Origin: Pseudomonas sp. URMO17WK12:I11
Lineage (GTDB): Bacteria > Pseudomonadota > Gammaproteobacteria > Pseudomonadales > Pseudomonadaceae
Assembly: GCF_007677725.1 (NCBI RefSeq)
Contig: NZ_VEDF01000003.1
Coordinates: 1 to 64,000 of the forward strand
Length of the DNA stretch: 64,000 nucleotides
Reading direction: 5' to 3'
The notes below the pieces were generated by a model. The model ran no database searches, was not told the DNA's origin, and worked only from the letters and a program-made list of their open reading frames with translations. Shown piece after piece: positions 8,571 to 19,053 of this stretch (position 1 is the stretch's first letter; each line of letters begins with the position of its first letter). Position numbers and translations under genes: made by a program.

Positions 8571-9635
8571 ATGAACGAGCGCAGGGGCAGAGGCCTCTCT
8601 TTTGCCAAACGCATGTACCTGCCCCGTGCTATCGGTACGGGGCTGGGGTTTTTCTGCGTATCGATTGGCATCTACCCGCTGCAACCCAGTGGCTGGATAT
8701 GGGCCTTGCTGATCGGCCATGGCTTCGTCTGGCCGCACCTGGCGTACCTGATCGCGCGCGGTTCGGCACAGCCGTTTCGTGCCGAGCAGCGCAACCTGTT
8801 GTTCGACGGGTTTTCCGGCGGTTGCTGGGCCGGGGTGATGGGGCTCAACCCATTGCCCAGCGTGATCATCCTGTCGATGATCGCCATGGACAAGATCGCT
8901 GCAGGCGGTTGGCGCATGCTGGTCAAGACCTTGATCATGCAAGCGACAGGCATTGCCTTGGGCTTGTGGCTCTATGCACCGCCGTTGTTCCCACAAACGA
9001 CCCAGGCGCAGGTGCTGGCCTGCCTGCCCATTCTGCTGATCTATCCGATGGCTGTGGGCATGGTCTGTTACCAGGTCACCGTGCAGTTGACCAGGCACAA
9101 GCGCGCCCTGGCCCGTTTGAGCGAGACCGACAGCCTGACCGGCTTGAGCAATCACGGTGCCTGGAAAGGCATGCTGCTGCGTGAATTCGCCCGCTGTCAG
9201 GCAAATGCCGCCAGCAGCTATCTGGCCTTGATCGATATCGACCATTTCAAGCAGATCAACGACCGCCACGGCCACCTGGTGGGCGACAACATTCTGCGCG
9301 TGATCAGTGCCAGCCTGTCGCTGCATGTACGCAAGCGCGATGTCGCCGCGCGCTATGGGGGCGATGAGTTCTGCGTGATGCTGCCTGACACCAACGCCGA
9401 GCAGGCCTTGGAGATTCTCGAGCGGCTACGCCAGGCCATCGAGGCTTTCCGCGACGCGGCACTGCCGCAGCTGGCGTTGACCGTGAGCATCGGCGTCGCA
9501 CCCTATCGCAGCGATCTGACCGACGCCGAAGCCTGGTTGCATGCCGCCGATATGGCGCTGTACCAGGCCAAGAGCGCGGGGCGCAATTGCCTGGTCGTAG
9601 CGGCAGCGGCCCGTCAGGCCGAACCTTCGGCCTGA
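8571..9635 (+). CDS. MASE2-domain diguanylate cyclase (DgcC/AdrA-like)
   Basis: The 354-residue membrane protein makes cyclic di-GMP from two GTP. Residues from about 15 to 170 form a MASE2 membrane sensor domain, as in E. coli DgcC (AdrA). The C-terminal half is a GGDEF domain with an intact catalytic motif 'GGDEF' (263-267). An RxxD inhibitory site, 'RKRD' (254-257), stands five residues before it, so product inhibition is expected. There is no EAL or HD-GYP domain. In other bacteria this architecture controls cellulose or exopolysaccharide and surface attachment; the target here is unknown. Confidence 0.93.
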   Translation: MNERRGRGLSFAKRMYLPRAIGTGLGFFCVSIGIYPLQPSGWIWALLIGHGFVWPHLAYLIARGSAQPFRAEQRNLLFDGFSGGCWAGVMGLNPLPSVIILSMIAMDKIAAGGWRMLVKTLIMQATGIALGLWLYAPPLFPQTTQAQVLACLPILLIYPMAVGMVCYQVTVQLTRHKRALARLSETDSLTGLSNHGAWKGMLLREFARCQANAASSYLALIDIDHFKQINDRHGHLVGDNILRVISASLSLHVRKRDVAARYGGDEFCVMLPDTNAEQALEILERLRQAIEAFRDAALPQLALTVSIGVAPYRSDLTDAEAWLHAADMALYQAKSAGRNCLVVAAAARQAEPSA

Positions 9636-9640
9636 CGGGC
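9609..9640. other. Perfect 15-bp hairpin across the cyclase stop codon
   Basis: GCCCGTCAGGCCGAA (9609-9623) is exactly inverted at 9626-9640, with CC between. The cyclase stop TGA at 9633-9635 is inside the right arm. No T-run follows on either strand. It sits between two convergent genes and could block transcript ends from overlapping or protect the 3' end. Confidence 0.6.
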
Positions 9641-9646
9641 GCGTCG

Positions 9647-10327
9647 TCATGGTTTGCTGGCCACCGCTACATAGCCCTTGACCGCAACCGGTGCGCCATT
9701 GCCCTTGCCTTTGTTGGCCAGGTATTGGAAGCGGCGCCATTCCTTGTCGATTTCGCTGTATGACATGAACACGCTGACCCGCGCCTTGTCGGCCAGGTCC
9801 GGGCGACTGCGCGCGTCGATTCCGTCCTTGGCGATGAAGGCGACATTCATCCCGACCACCTTGCCATCGTCGGCGAACACCGGGCCGCCCGACATGCCCT
9901 TGACCAGCGGGCCGTCGTGCACTGAGTAGAACACACTGCCTGGCGTGCCGTTCAGGCGTACCAGCGAGTCCAGGGTATGGCCTTTGCCCTGCACCGGCAC
10001 CATGAAACTGTTGAAGCCGACCGCCGTCACCGACTCGCCCGGTACGAACTGGCGCCATTGCGGCACCTTGCTGGCCTTGTGCTTGAAGAACACCACATCG
10101 CCCAAGCCCTTGTGCACCACGTTCGGCAAGAACGGGGTGTGCTTGGCAGTCACGGCGTAGTCTTCATTCCATTGGATGGCACTGGCCATCATCAGCATCG
10201 GCAGGGGAGCGCCTGAGGTCACCACGAAAGCTTGGTCGTAGACGGGGTCTGAAACATAAGCGGTAGGCATTCCATTGCACCCACTCAGCAGCGTCATTGC
10301 TGCCACACAGGGCGCCAGTTTGTTCAT
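9647..10327 (-). CDS. Trypsin-like serine protease lipoprotein
   Basis: A 226-residue protein begins with a lipoprotein signal peptide; the lipobox 'LLSGC' puts the lipidated Cys at 17. The body resembles trypsin-like (S1-type) peptidases: His63 in 'TAKHT', a candidate Asp77 in 'GLGDV', and the nucleophile Ser146 in 'GMSGGPV'. There is no PDZ domain, so it is not a DegP/HtrA. It should sit in the periplasm, anchored to a membrane. The substrate is unknown. The assignment of the catalytic Asp is inferred from spacing. Confidence 0.75.
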   Translation of the reverse strand: MNKLAPCVAAMTLLSGCNGMPTAYVSDPVYDQAFVVTSGAPLPMLMMASAIQWNEDYAVTAKHTPFLPNVVHKGLGDVVFFKHKASKVPQWRQFVPGESVTAVGFNSFMVPVQGKGHTLDSLVRLNGTPGSVFYSVHDGPLVKGMSGGPVFADDGKVVGMNVAFIAKDGIDARSRPDLADKARVSVFMSYSEIDKEWRRFQYLANKGKGNGAPVAVKGYVAVASKP

Positions 10328-10550
10328 GGGTCACGCATGGGTTATTGAACGGGATCGCAAATATGGCCAAGTGACATCATTGTGGCAATACTTTTGGCAT
10401 ATAACCGACGAGTGACAGCTTAATGCCATCATTTTGCGTAGGGCTAATTGAATTATGCGATGCGGGGGTTAGGGGTCAGTCGTTGGGATGGCGTCAAATT
10501 CGGCACACAACGGTTGCTGATTGGAGATGGATGAACTCAGCTCATTGTTG

Positions 10551-10630
10551 AGCTGCATCGAGCTGCATCGAGCTGCATTGAGCTGCATTGAGCTGCATTG
10601 AGTTGCATTGAGCTGCATTGAGCTGAGTTG
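10551..10630 (+). repeat. 10-bp tandem repeat (AGCTGCATTG)
   Basis: Seven consecutive units of AGCTGCATYG run from 10551 to 10620, the fifth unit spacing showing one variant (AGTTGCATTG at 10601), followed by a decayed unit at 10621-10630. A partial unit also precedes them. The repeat ends 30 bp before the start codon of the broken Fic gene. The rest of the 332-bp spacer from 10328 holds no gene that I can see; it is more AT-rich than its surroundings. Confidence 0.9.
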
Positions 10631-10659
10631 AGCTCAGTGAGCTGTGAGTAGAGGGTGTC

Positions 10660-11729
10660 ATGACGTTGCCAGATAAAATCTTGAGTGCATTGCGAGTAGC
10701 CCAAAGACTGAGCTCTCGCGAATTGAGCCAACAGGCAGGCGCAAGCTGGTCGACGGTAAAGCGGCACCTGAACCTTTACTGACGGCCGGTTATGTCGTGC
10801 GCGAGAAAGACGGGCGTACAACCCGCTACCGCCTGAGCAACGCATCAGCTATCCCCATTACAAATGAAGTAGCCGCAGTTGCCTCGATACCCTGGACGCG
10901 CGAAAGCCTCATGCTGCGTGAGTTGTTGCTTCGCCCACTGGCGATGCGAGACGCGGTGACGTATCAGCGAGACCTGGTCGACAGCTATAGGCCCAACCAG
11001 TCGTCGTGGCTAGGCGCAGACCTGGCAGTTGCCCTGGAAGCAGAGGGGCGCATGCGTGGGCAGCAGCCCGCAGGGACATACGCCCGTAAGGTGCTGGAGC
11101 CATTTCTGATCGATTTATCGTGGTCGTCTTCGCGCTTGGAAGGTAACCGCTACACGCTGCTGGATACCAAAAATCCGATCGAAGCGGCTTTTTTCCTGTG
11201 GGTCAACTTGGCGTATCTGCAGCCGTTCGAGGTCGGCAACAAGCGCACCAGCCGACTGGCAGCCAATATCCCGCTGATGCTTTACAACTGCTCGCCGTTG
11301 TCATTCCTGGATGTTGGGCGTGAGGATTATGCCTTGGCGATGAGGGGGGTGTACGAGCAGCGTGACATGGCCATGGCAGCTGACGTGTTCACCTGGGTCT
11401 ATCGTCGATCGATTGCCAAATATGGCGTCATGCTTGAAGCGATGGGCGTACCTGACCCCGTCAGGTTGCAATACCGCGAGCTGTTGAATGAAGCCATCAA
11501 TGCGGTGGTGCGTGAGGGTGTTACGGTCGAGCAGGCAATGGACGAGATGGCGCTTGCTGTTGCCACGCGCGCGGAATTCGCGCCGCTGCTGCGCAGCGAA
11601 CTGGAGGTTCTGGGTTTGCATAACTGCGCTCGCTACCGACTGCCGCTCAAGCAGGTAAAGGCTTGGATCGACGCGGGGCCGCCCGGTGGGTTGAGGCGCA
11701 GATGGCGGCCAAAAAAAAACCGACCATAA
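10660..11729 (+). pseudogene. Decayed Fic-family gene with N-terminal winged helix
   Basis: An intact member would have an HTH domain followed by a Fic AMP-transferase domain. Here the first 40 codons from ATG 10660 encode an HTH ('SRELSQQAGASWSTVKRHL') and stop at 10782. The continuation 'LTAGYVVREKDGRTTRYRL' is in another frame; restoring one base near 10774-10777, a short T-run, joins them. A second lesion lies near 11165: the inhibitory-helix motif 'SSRLEGN' is only about 24 residues from the Fic loop 'LQPFEVGNKRTSR', where relatives have roughly 75 more residues. The rest of the C-terminus looks normal. Translation from 10797 could give a truncated protein, but it would lack the core of the Fic fold. 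Confidence 0.8.
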
Positions 11730-11740
11730 GGTCGGTTTTT
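11711..11740. terminator. Bidirectional rho-independent terminator
   Basis: The stem ACCGAC (11719-11724) / GTCGGT (11731-11736) is flanked by nine A on the left and T4 on the right, so it can end transcripts from both directions: tRNA-Leu on the minus strand and the Fic remnant on the plus strand. The Fic stop codon is in the loop. Confidence 0.8.
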
Positions 11741-11748
11741 CTGGATTT

Positions 11749-11833
11749 TGGTGCCCCGAGGGAGACTCGAACTCCCACTCCTTTCGAAAACGGATTTTGA
11801 ATCCGCCGCGTCTACCAATTCCGCCATCAGGGC
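11749..11833 (-). tRNA. tRNA-Leu (anticodon CAA)
   Basis: The 85-nt sequence folds as a class II tRNA with a long variable arm. It starts GCCCTGATGGCGGAATTGG on the minus strand and ends with an encoded CCA (TGG at 11749-11751 on the plus strand). The anticodon loop TTCAAAA is closed by GCGGA/TCCGT, giving anticodon CAA, which reads UUG. The T-arm 'GTTCGAGTC' is canonical. It has its own promoter and terminator. Confidence 0.96.
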
Positions 11834-11843
11834 TGTGGCGCGC

Positions 11844-11872
11844 AGTATAGAGAGGTCGCTGAGAGCGGTCAA
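11844..11872 (-). promoter_or_regulatory. Sigma-70 promoter of tRNA-Leu
   Basis: Reading on the minus strand, TTGACC (11872-11867) and TATACT (11849-11844) are separated by exactly 17 bp. The -10 box lies about 10 bp before the tRNA 5' end, which leaves a very short leader. This is among the strongest promoters in the window. Confidence 0.8.
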
Positions 11873-11940
11873 TCGGCTTTCATGGTGAATTTTCACACTT
11901 TGGGCTAAACTTCCCGGCCCTGTCGAACCCGAACATCATC

Positions 11941-14120
<2,180 letters not shown>

Positions 14121-14162
14121 CTGTTCGCATCCATTATTAGAAAATTACATTAGGAGTGCCCA

Positions 14163-14498
14163 ATGAGCTTCTTGATTCCCGCCGCATACGCGGACGCTGC
14201 AGCCCCCGCCGCCGGCCCAGCCGGTACCGGCTTCGAGTGGATTTTCCTGGTCGGTTTCCTGGTCATCTTCTACCTGATGATCTGGCGCCCGCAGGCCAAG
14301 CGTGCCAAAGAGCAGAAGAACCTGCTGGGCAACTTGCAAAAAGGTGACGAAGTTGTCACCAACGGCGGCATCGCCGGCAAGATCGTCAAGGTTTCCGATG
14401 ACTTCGTGGTCCTGGAAGTTTCCGACACCGTCGAGCTGAAGTTCCAGAAGGGTGCCATCGCGGCGACCCTGCCAAAAGGTACGCTCAAGGCTATCTGA
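14163..14498 (+). CDS. yajC: Preprotein translocase subunit YajC
   Basis: YajC is a small accessory subunit of the SecDF complex. The 111-residue protein has one transmembrane helix ('WIFLVGFLVIFYLMIW') followed by the conserved 'RPQAKRAKEQKNLLGNLQKGDEVVTNGGIAGKI'. A clear AGGAG precedes the ATG. It lies just upstream of secD in the usual tgt-yajC-secD-secF order. Confidence 0.96.
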   Translation: MSFLIPAAYADAAAPAAGPAGTGFEWIFLVGFLVIFYLMIWRPQAKRAKEQKNLLGNLQKGDEVVTNGGIAGKIVKVSDDFVVLEVSDTVELKFQKGAIAATLPKGTLKAI

Positions 14499-14563
14499 GT
14501 TACCGGTTTCATTTTTTCCAGTCGGGGCGCGCAAAGCGCCCCGCGTCTTGAACGGGCGGCGTG

Positions 14564-16426
14564 ATGCTGAACAAATACCCTCTGTGGAAATACGCACTGA
14601 TCGTGCTGGTACTGGCGGTCGGTTTCATTTATTCCGCTCCCAACCTCTACCCGGATGATCCGGCGGTGCAGATCAGCGGTGCCAGTTCGGCGCTGCAGGT
14701 CAATCAGGCCGACCTCGACCGTGTCAGCAAAGCGCTGGTCGACGCTGGCATCACCGTCAAGGGCGCAAGCCTGGGTGAGAAGGGCAGTGGCTTGATCCGC
14801 CTGAACAACCAGGAAGATCAACTGCCAGCCAAGGATGTGGTGCGCAAGGCGCTGGGCGATGACTATGTCGTGGCGCTGAACCTGGCCCAGACCACTCCGC
14901 AGTGGCTGCGCAACCTGGGCGCCAGCCCGATGAAGCTCGGCCTGGACCTGTCCGGTGGTGTGCACTTCCTGCTGGAAGTGGACATGGACAAGGCCATGAG
15001 CGCCCGCATGAAAGTCTACGAGGGCGAGGTCAAGACCTTGCTGCGCAAAGAGCGCATCCGCTACCGCAGCCTGCCGCAGCAGGATGGCGCGGTGATGCTG
15101 GGCTTCTCCGACGATGCCACCCGCGAACAGGCGCGTGCCCTGATCCGCAAGAATTTCAATGATTTCGACCTGACCACCAGCGAGCGCAACGAGCTTGCCG
15201 TGCTGCGTCTGGCGCTGACCCAGGCGAAAGTCGCCGAGATCCGCGAATACTCGATCAAACAGAACCTCACCACCGTGCGCAACCGCGTCAACGAGCTGGG
15301 CGTGGCCGAGCCGCTGGTACAGCGTCAGGGCGCCAACCGCATCGTGGTCGAGTTGCCAGGCGTACAGGACACTGCCGAAGCCAAGCGTATTCTCGGCAAG
15401 ACCGCCAACCTGGAGTTCCGCTTCGGCGCTGAGCCCGGTGCGTCCAAGGCCACTACCGAGGTGTTCGAGTTCCGCGAGGGCAATCGCTCCGCTGCCGTGG
15501 AGCGCGGTCTGATCATCACCGGTGACCAGGTCACCGATGCCCAGGCCAGCTTCGACGAACACGGTCGCCCGCAGGTGAACATTCGTCTCGATGGCCACGG
15601 TGGCGAGCTGATGAGCCGTGCCACCCGCAGCAACGTCGGGCGCAGCATGGCGGTGATCTTCATCGAGCAGAAGCCCGTCACCCGCTACGTCAAGCAGACT
15701 GTCAATGGCGTCGAAAAAGACGTCGCCGTGCAGAGCTTCCAGGAAGAGAAGAAGATCATCAGCCTGGCGACCATTCAGTCGCCACTGGGCAGCCAGTTCC
15801 GCATCACCGGCCTCAATGGTCAGGGTGAATCCTCTGAACTGGCCCTGCTGCTGCGTGCCGGTGGTCTGGCGGCGCCGATGTACTTTGCCGAAGAACGTAC
15901 CATTGGCCCAAGCTTGGGTGCGGACAACATCACCAAAGGTGTCGACGCGTCGCTGTGGGGCATGTTGTTCGTATCGCTGTTCATCATCGCCATCTATCGC
16001 GGCTTTGGTGTGATCGCCACGATCGCCCTGGCCGGGAACATGGTGCTGCTGCTGGCGCTGATGTCGCTGCTCGGTGCAACCCTGACCCTGCCAGGCATCG
16101 CCGGTATCGTCCTGACCATGGGTATGGCGGTCGATGCCAACGTGCTGATCTTCTCGCGGATCCGCGAAGAGCTCAAATCCGGTATGTCGGTCCAGCGCGC
16201 CATCCATGAAGGTTTCAACCGCGCCTACACCGCGATCATCGACGCCAACCTGACCAGCCTGCTGGTCGGCGGCATCCTGTTCGCCATGGGCACCGGCCCG
16301 GTCAAGGGCTTTGCGGTCACCATGTCCCTCGGGATTTTCACCTCGATGTTCACCGCCGTCATGGTGACCCGCGCAATGGTCAACCTGACCTGCGGCGGGC
16401 GTGACATCAAGAAGCTGTGGGTTTGA
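14564..16426 (+). CDS. secD: Protein translocase subunit SecD
   Basis: SecD works with SecF in proton-driven completion of Sec export. The 620-residue protein has a first transmembrane helix near residues 10-25, a large periplasmic domain including 'GLDLSGGVHFLLEVD', and a C-terminal block of five membrane helices with 'GMAVDANVLIFSRIREEL'. The ATG at 14564 directly follows an in-frame GTG at 14561; the ATG is the more likely start. A short hairpin (GGGGCGC...GCGCCCC, 14524-14542) sits in the yajC-secD spacer. Confidence 0.97.
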   Translation: MLNKYPLWKYALIVLVLAVGFIYSAPNLYPDDPAVQISGASSALQVNQADLDRVSKALVDAGITVKGASLGEKGSGLIRLNNQEDQLPAKDVVRKALGDDYVVALNLAQTTPQWLRNLGASPMKLGLDLSGGVHFLLEVDMDKAMSARMKVYEGEVKTLLRKERIRYRSLPQQDGAVMLGFSDDATREQARALIRKNFNDFDLTTSERNELAVLRLALTQAKVAEIREYSIKQNLTTVRNRVNELGVAEPLVQRQGANRIVVELPGVQDTAEAKRILGKTANLEFRFGAEPGASKATTEVFEFREGNRSAAVERGLIITGDQVTDAQASFDEHGRPQVNIRLDGHGGELMSRATRSNVGRSMAVIFIEQKPVTRYVKQTVNGVEKDVAVQSFQEEKKIISLATIQSPLGSQFRITGLNGQGESSELALLLRAGGLAAPMYFAEERTIGPSLGADNITKGVDASLWGMLFVSLFIIAIYRGFGVIATIALAGNMVLLLALMSLLGATLTLPGIAGIVLTMGMAVDANVLIFSRIREELKSGMSVQRAIHEGFNRAYTAIIDANLTSLLVGGILFAMGTGPVKGFAVTMSLGIFTSMFTAVMVTRAMVNLTCGGRDIKKLWV

Positions 16427-16436
16427 GGGAGCTGCG

Positions 16437-17345
16437 ATGAAAACCATCAACTTCATGGGCGTGCGCAATGTCGCGTTCGCCATTACCGTACTCCTCACCG
16501 TGCTGGCGCTGTTCAGCTGGTGGCAGAAAGGCCTGAACTTCGGCCTGGACTTCACCGGCGGTACGCTGATCGAGCTGACCTACGAACGCCCGGCCGATCT
16601 CAAGGCGGTGCGCGCCGAGTTGGTCGACTCCGGTTTCCACGAGGCCGTGGTGCAGAGCTTTGGTGCGACCACCGACCTGCTGGTGCGCATGCCCGGCGAC
16701 GACCCGCAACTGGGTAACAAGGTCGCCGCCGCGTTGCAGAAGGCTGGGGGCGATAACCCGGCCACCGTCAAGCGTGTCGAGTTCGTCGGCCCACAGGTTG
16801 GGGAAGAGCTGCGTGACCAAGGTGGCCTCGGCATGCTGCTGGCGCTGGGCGGCATCCTCATCTACCTGGCCTTCCGCTTCCAGTGGAAGTTCGCCGTGGG
16901 TGCGATCATCTCGCTGATCCATGACGTGGTCGTGACCCTGGGTATCCTGTCGTTCTTCCAGATCACGTTCGACCTGACGGTGCTGGCGGCGGTGCTGGCC
17001 ATCATCGGCTACTCGTTGAACGACACCATCGTCGTGTTCGACCGGGTGCGAGAAAACTTCCGCGTCATGCGCAAGGCGTCGCTGATCGAGAACATCAACG
17101 TTTCCACCACCCAAACCCTGCTGCGGACCATCGCCACGTCGGTTTCGACCCTGCTGGCGATCGCTGCGCTGCTGTTCTTCGGCGGTGACAACCTGTTCGG
17201 CTTCTCGTTGGCCTTGTTCATCGGCGTCATGGCCGGTACCTACTCGTCGATCTACATCGCCAACGTGGTGCTGATCTGGCTGAACTTGAACAGCGAAGAC
17301 CTGATTCCGCCTGCGAAAAGCGAAGGTGTGGATGACCGTCCCTAA
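16437..17345 (+). CDS. secF: Protein translocase subunit SecF
   Basis: This is the partner of SecD. The 302-residue protein begins 'MKTINFMGVRNVAFA', has the conserved 'GLDFTGGTLIEL' in its periplasmic domain, and the membrane block 'GYSLNDTIVVFDRVREN' typical of SecF. The gene starts 10 nt after the secD stop, with GGGAGC as ribosome-binding site. It is followed by a strong terminator, marking the end of the tgt-yajC-secDF transcription unit. Confidence 0.97.
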   Translation: MKTINFMGVRNVAFAITVLLTVLALFSWWQKGLNFGLDFTGGTLIELTYERPADLKAVRAELVDSGFHEAVVQSFGATTDLLVRMPGDDPQLGNKVAAALQKAGGDNPATVKRVEFVGPQVGEELRDQGGLGMLLALGGILIYLAFRFQWKFAVGAIISLIHDVVVTLGILSFFQITFDLTVLAAVLAIIGYSLNDTIVVFDRVRENFRVMRKASLIENINVSTTQTLLRTIATSVSTLLAIAALLFFGGDNLFGFSLALFIGVMAGTYSSIYIANVVLIWLNLNSEDLIPPAKSEGVDDRP

Positions 17346-17373
17346 CGGCTAGGCCACGCCGTTCGGCGACCCC

Positions 17374-17407
17374 AAGGCGCGAGTGTTGAACTCGCGCCTT
17401 TTTTTTT
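17374..17407 (+). terminator. Rho-independent terminator after secF
   Basis: GGCGCGAG (17376-17383) pairs with CTCGCGCC (17391-17398), followed by nine T. Confidence 0.9.
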
Positions 17408-17463
17408 GCTCCAAGGCAGGGTGAAGGCGGGTGAGCCCCGCGGGGTAAGATCAGGAGGTTCAT

Positions 17464-18006
17464 GTGAACAAATCAATGCTGGTAGGTGCTGTGCTGGGTG
17501 CTGTCGGTGTGACTGCCGGAGGTGCTGTCGCAACCTACAGCTTGGTGAACAAAGGGCCCGAATATGCCCAGGTCACCGATGTTCAACCGATCAAGCAGAA
17601 GGTCAAGACGCCCCGCGAGGTGTGCAAGGATGTTGCGGTGACGCGTCAGGCGCCGGTCAAGGACCAGCACCAGATCGCAGGTACCGTGGTAGGTGCCTTG
17701 GCAGGCGGCTTGCTGGGTAACCAGATCGGTGGTGGTACAGGCAAGAAGATCGCGACCGTGGCCGGTGCGGTGGGTGGTGGCTATGCCGGCAACAAGGTGC
17801 AGGAAGGCATGCAGCAGCGTGATACCTACACCACGACGCAGACGCGCTGCAACACCGTCAATGACATCAGCGAAAAGGTGGTGGGCTACAACGTCAAGTA
17901 CACCATCGGCGATCAGGTCGGTCAGGTGAAGATGGATCGCGAGCCAGGCTCGACCATCCCGCTGGACAAGAATGGCAAGCTCGTCCTGAGCGACGCTGGC
18001 CAATGA
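17464..18006 (+). CDS. Glycine-zipper 2TM domain protein
   Basis: This 180-residue protein has an N-terminal hydrophobic segment (about residues 4-28) and a glycine-zipper pair, 'GTVVGALAGGLLGNQIGGGTGKKIATVAGAVGGGYAGN', of the Rick_17kDa/SlyB-like type seen in envelope proteins. No lipobox is visible, so it is probably not a lipoprotein. The C-terminal 'VVGYNVKYTIGDQVGQVKMDREPGSTIPL' recurs in this family. The start is GTG with AGGAGG upstream. Its exact role is unknown; family members are linked to envelope integrity. Confidence 0.85.
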   Translation: MNKSMLVGAVLGAVGVTAGGAVATYSLVNKGPEYAQVTDVQPIKQKVKTPREVCKDVAVTRQAPVKDQHQIAGTVVGALAGGLLGNQIGGGTGKKIATVAGAVGGGYAGNKVQEGMQQRDTYTTTQTRCNTVNDISEKVVGYNVKYTIGDQVGQVKMDREPGSTIPLDKNGKLVLSDAGQ

Positions 18007-18035
18007 TCTGACACAGTCGTTGCAGGCCACCAAGC

Positions 18036-18067
18036 AAAAAAAAAGCACCCGAGGGGTGCTTTTTTTT
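18036..18067. terminator. Bidirectional terminator
   Basis: A9-GCACCC-GAG-GGGTGC-T8 lies between two convergent genes and is symmetrical, so it can end transcripts from both sides. Confidence 0.92.
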
Positions 18068-18083
18068 CGCCATGGCTCTGCGC

Positions 18084-18902
18084 CTAGCGCTTCATGCTCT
18101 CTGGCAGGTGCGGCTGGATAGCGGTCAGCACGGCCTTGAAGCACTTGATGTTGCCAGCGACGATATGACCCTTGTCGAGGAAGTCATGGCCGCCGTTGAA
18201 GTCGCTGACCAGGCCACCGGCTTCTTGAATCAGCAGCACGCCTGCTGCCATGTCCCACTCGGACAGACCCGACTCCCAGAAGGCGTCGAAACGACCGGCA
18301 GCGACGTAGGCCAGGTCCAGGCTGGCGGAGCCGGCGCGGCGGATGCCGGCGGTCTGGCCGGTCAAGGCGCGGAACATCCCCAGGTAGTTGTCCATGTCGG
18401 CCATCTGGCTGTCGCGGAACGGGAAACCGGTACCCAGCAGGGCGCCATCCAGGCTCGTGCGCGAGCTGACGCGCAGGCGGCGGCCATTGAGCTGTGCACC
18501 ACGGCCACGGCTGGCGGTGAATTCTTCCTGGCGCACTGGGTCGACGATCACGGCGTGCTCGAGGCGACCGCGGTACTTGCAGGCGATGCTGACCGCGAAG
18601 TGCGGAATGCCACGCAGGAAGTTGGTGGTGCCGTCCAGCGGGTCGATGACCCACAGGTAGTCCTTGCCTTCTTCACCGGTGCCAGCGTGCAAGCCGGTTT
18701 CTTCACCTTGGATGGAGTGGTTCGGGTAGGCCTTGCGCAGGGCGTTGACGATGGTTTGCTCGGCGGCGCGATCAACCTCGGAAACGTAGTCCTTGGCCTC
18801 TTTCTCGTCGACCTTGATGCTATCCAGGCGTTCGATGGAGCGGAAAATCAGTTCACTGGCGCTGCGAGCGGCGCGCAGGGCGATATTCAGCATAGGCTGC
18901 AT
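18084..18902 (-). CDS. suhB: Inositol-1-monophosphatase SuhB
   Basis: SuhB is a Mg-dependent inositol monophosphatase that in E. coli also joins the rRNA antitermination complex with NusA. The 272-residue protein contains the metal-binding motifs 'GEETG' and 'DPLDGTTNF' and the C-terminal 'SEWDMAAGVLLIQEAGG'. It is divergent from trmJ, the usual Pseudomonas arrangement. Confidence 0.95.
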   Translation of the reverse strand: MQPMLNIALRAARSASELIFRSIERLDSIKVDEKEAKDYVSEVDRAAEQTIVNALRKAYPNHSIQGEETGLHAGTGEEGKDYLWVIDPLDGTTNFLRGIPHFAVSIACKYRGRLEHAVIVDPVRQEEFTASRGRGAQLNGRRLRVSSRTSLDGALLGTGFPFRDSQMADMDNYLGMFRALTGQTAGIRRAGSASLDLAYVAAGRFDAFWESGLSEWDMAAGVLLIQEAGGLVSDFNGGHDFLDKGHIVAGNIKCFKAVLTAIQPHLPESMKR

Positions 18903-19053
18903 GGGCGGGTCACCTGGAGATGTTAAAGAAGAAAGCCGAACATTCTAACAGAAAAGTTTGGCGGCAGAAGTGTCACATTTGCTTTCGTGGCGTTACGCTG
19001 GTCGGTTCTGTAAGATCGAACGTCCCCGCAACTGCATCTGTGAGCACAACACC

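Noticed and set aside
10383..10399. Sigma-54-like sequence TGGCAATACTTTTGGCA
   Set aside because: The GG and GC elements are one base off the required spacing, and the site faces only the broken Fic gene.
10551..10630. CRISPR array
   Set aside because: The units are 10 bp and contiguous, with no unique spacers and no cas genes nearby.
14270..16555. 761-codon open frame on the minus strand across yajC and secD
   Set aside because: It is antisense to clearly conserved genes. High-GC third positions create long antisense frames; its composition (His, Gln, Asp, Gly-rich) is typical of such mirrors.
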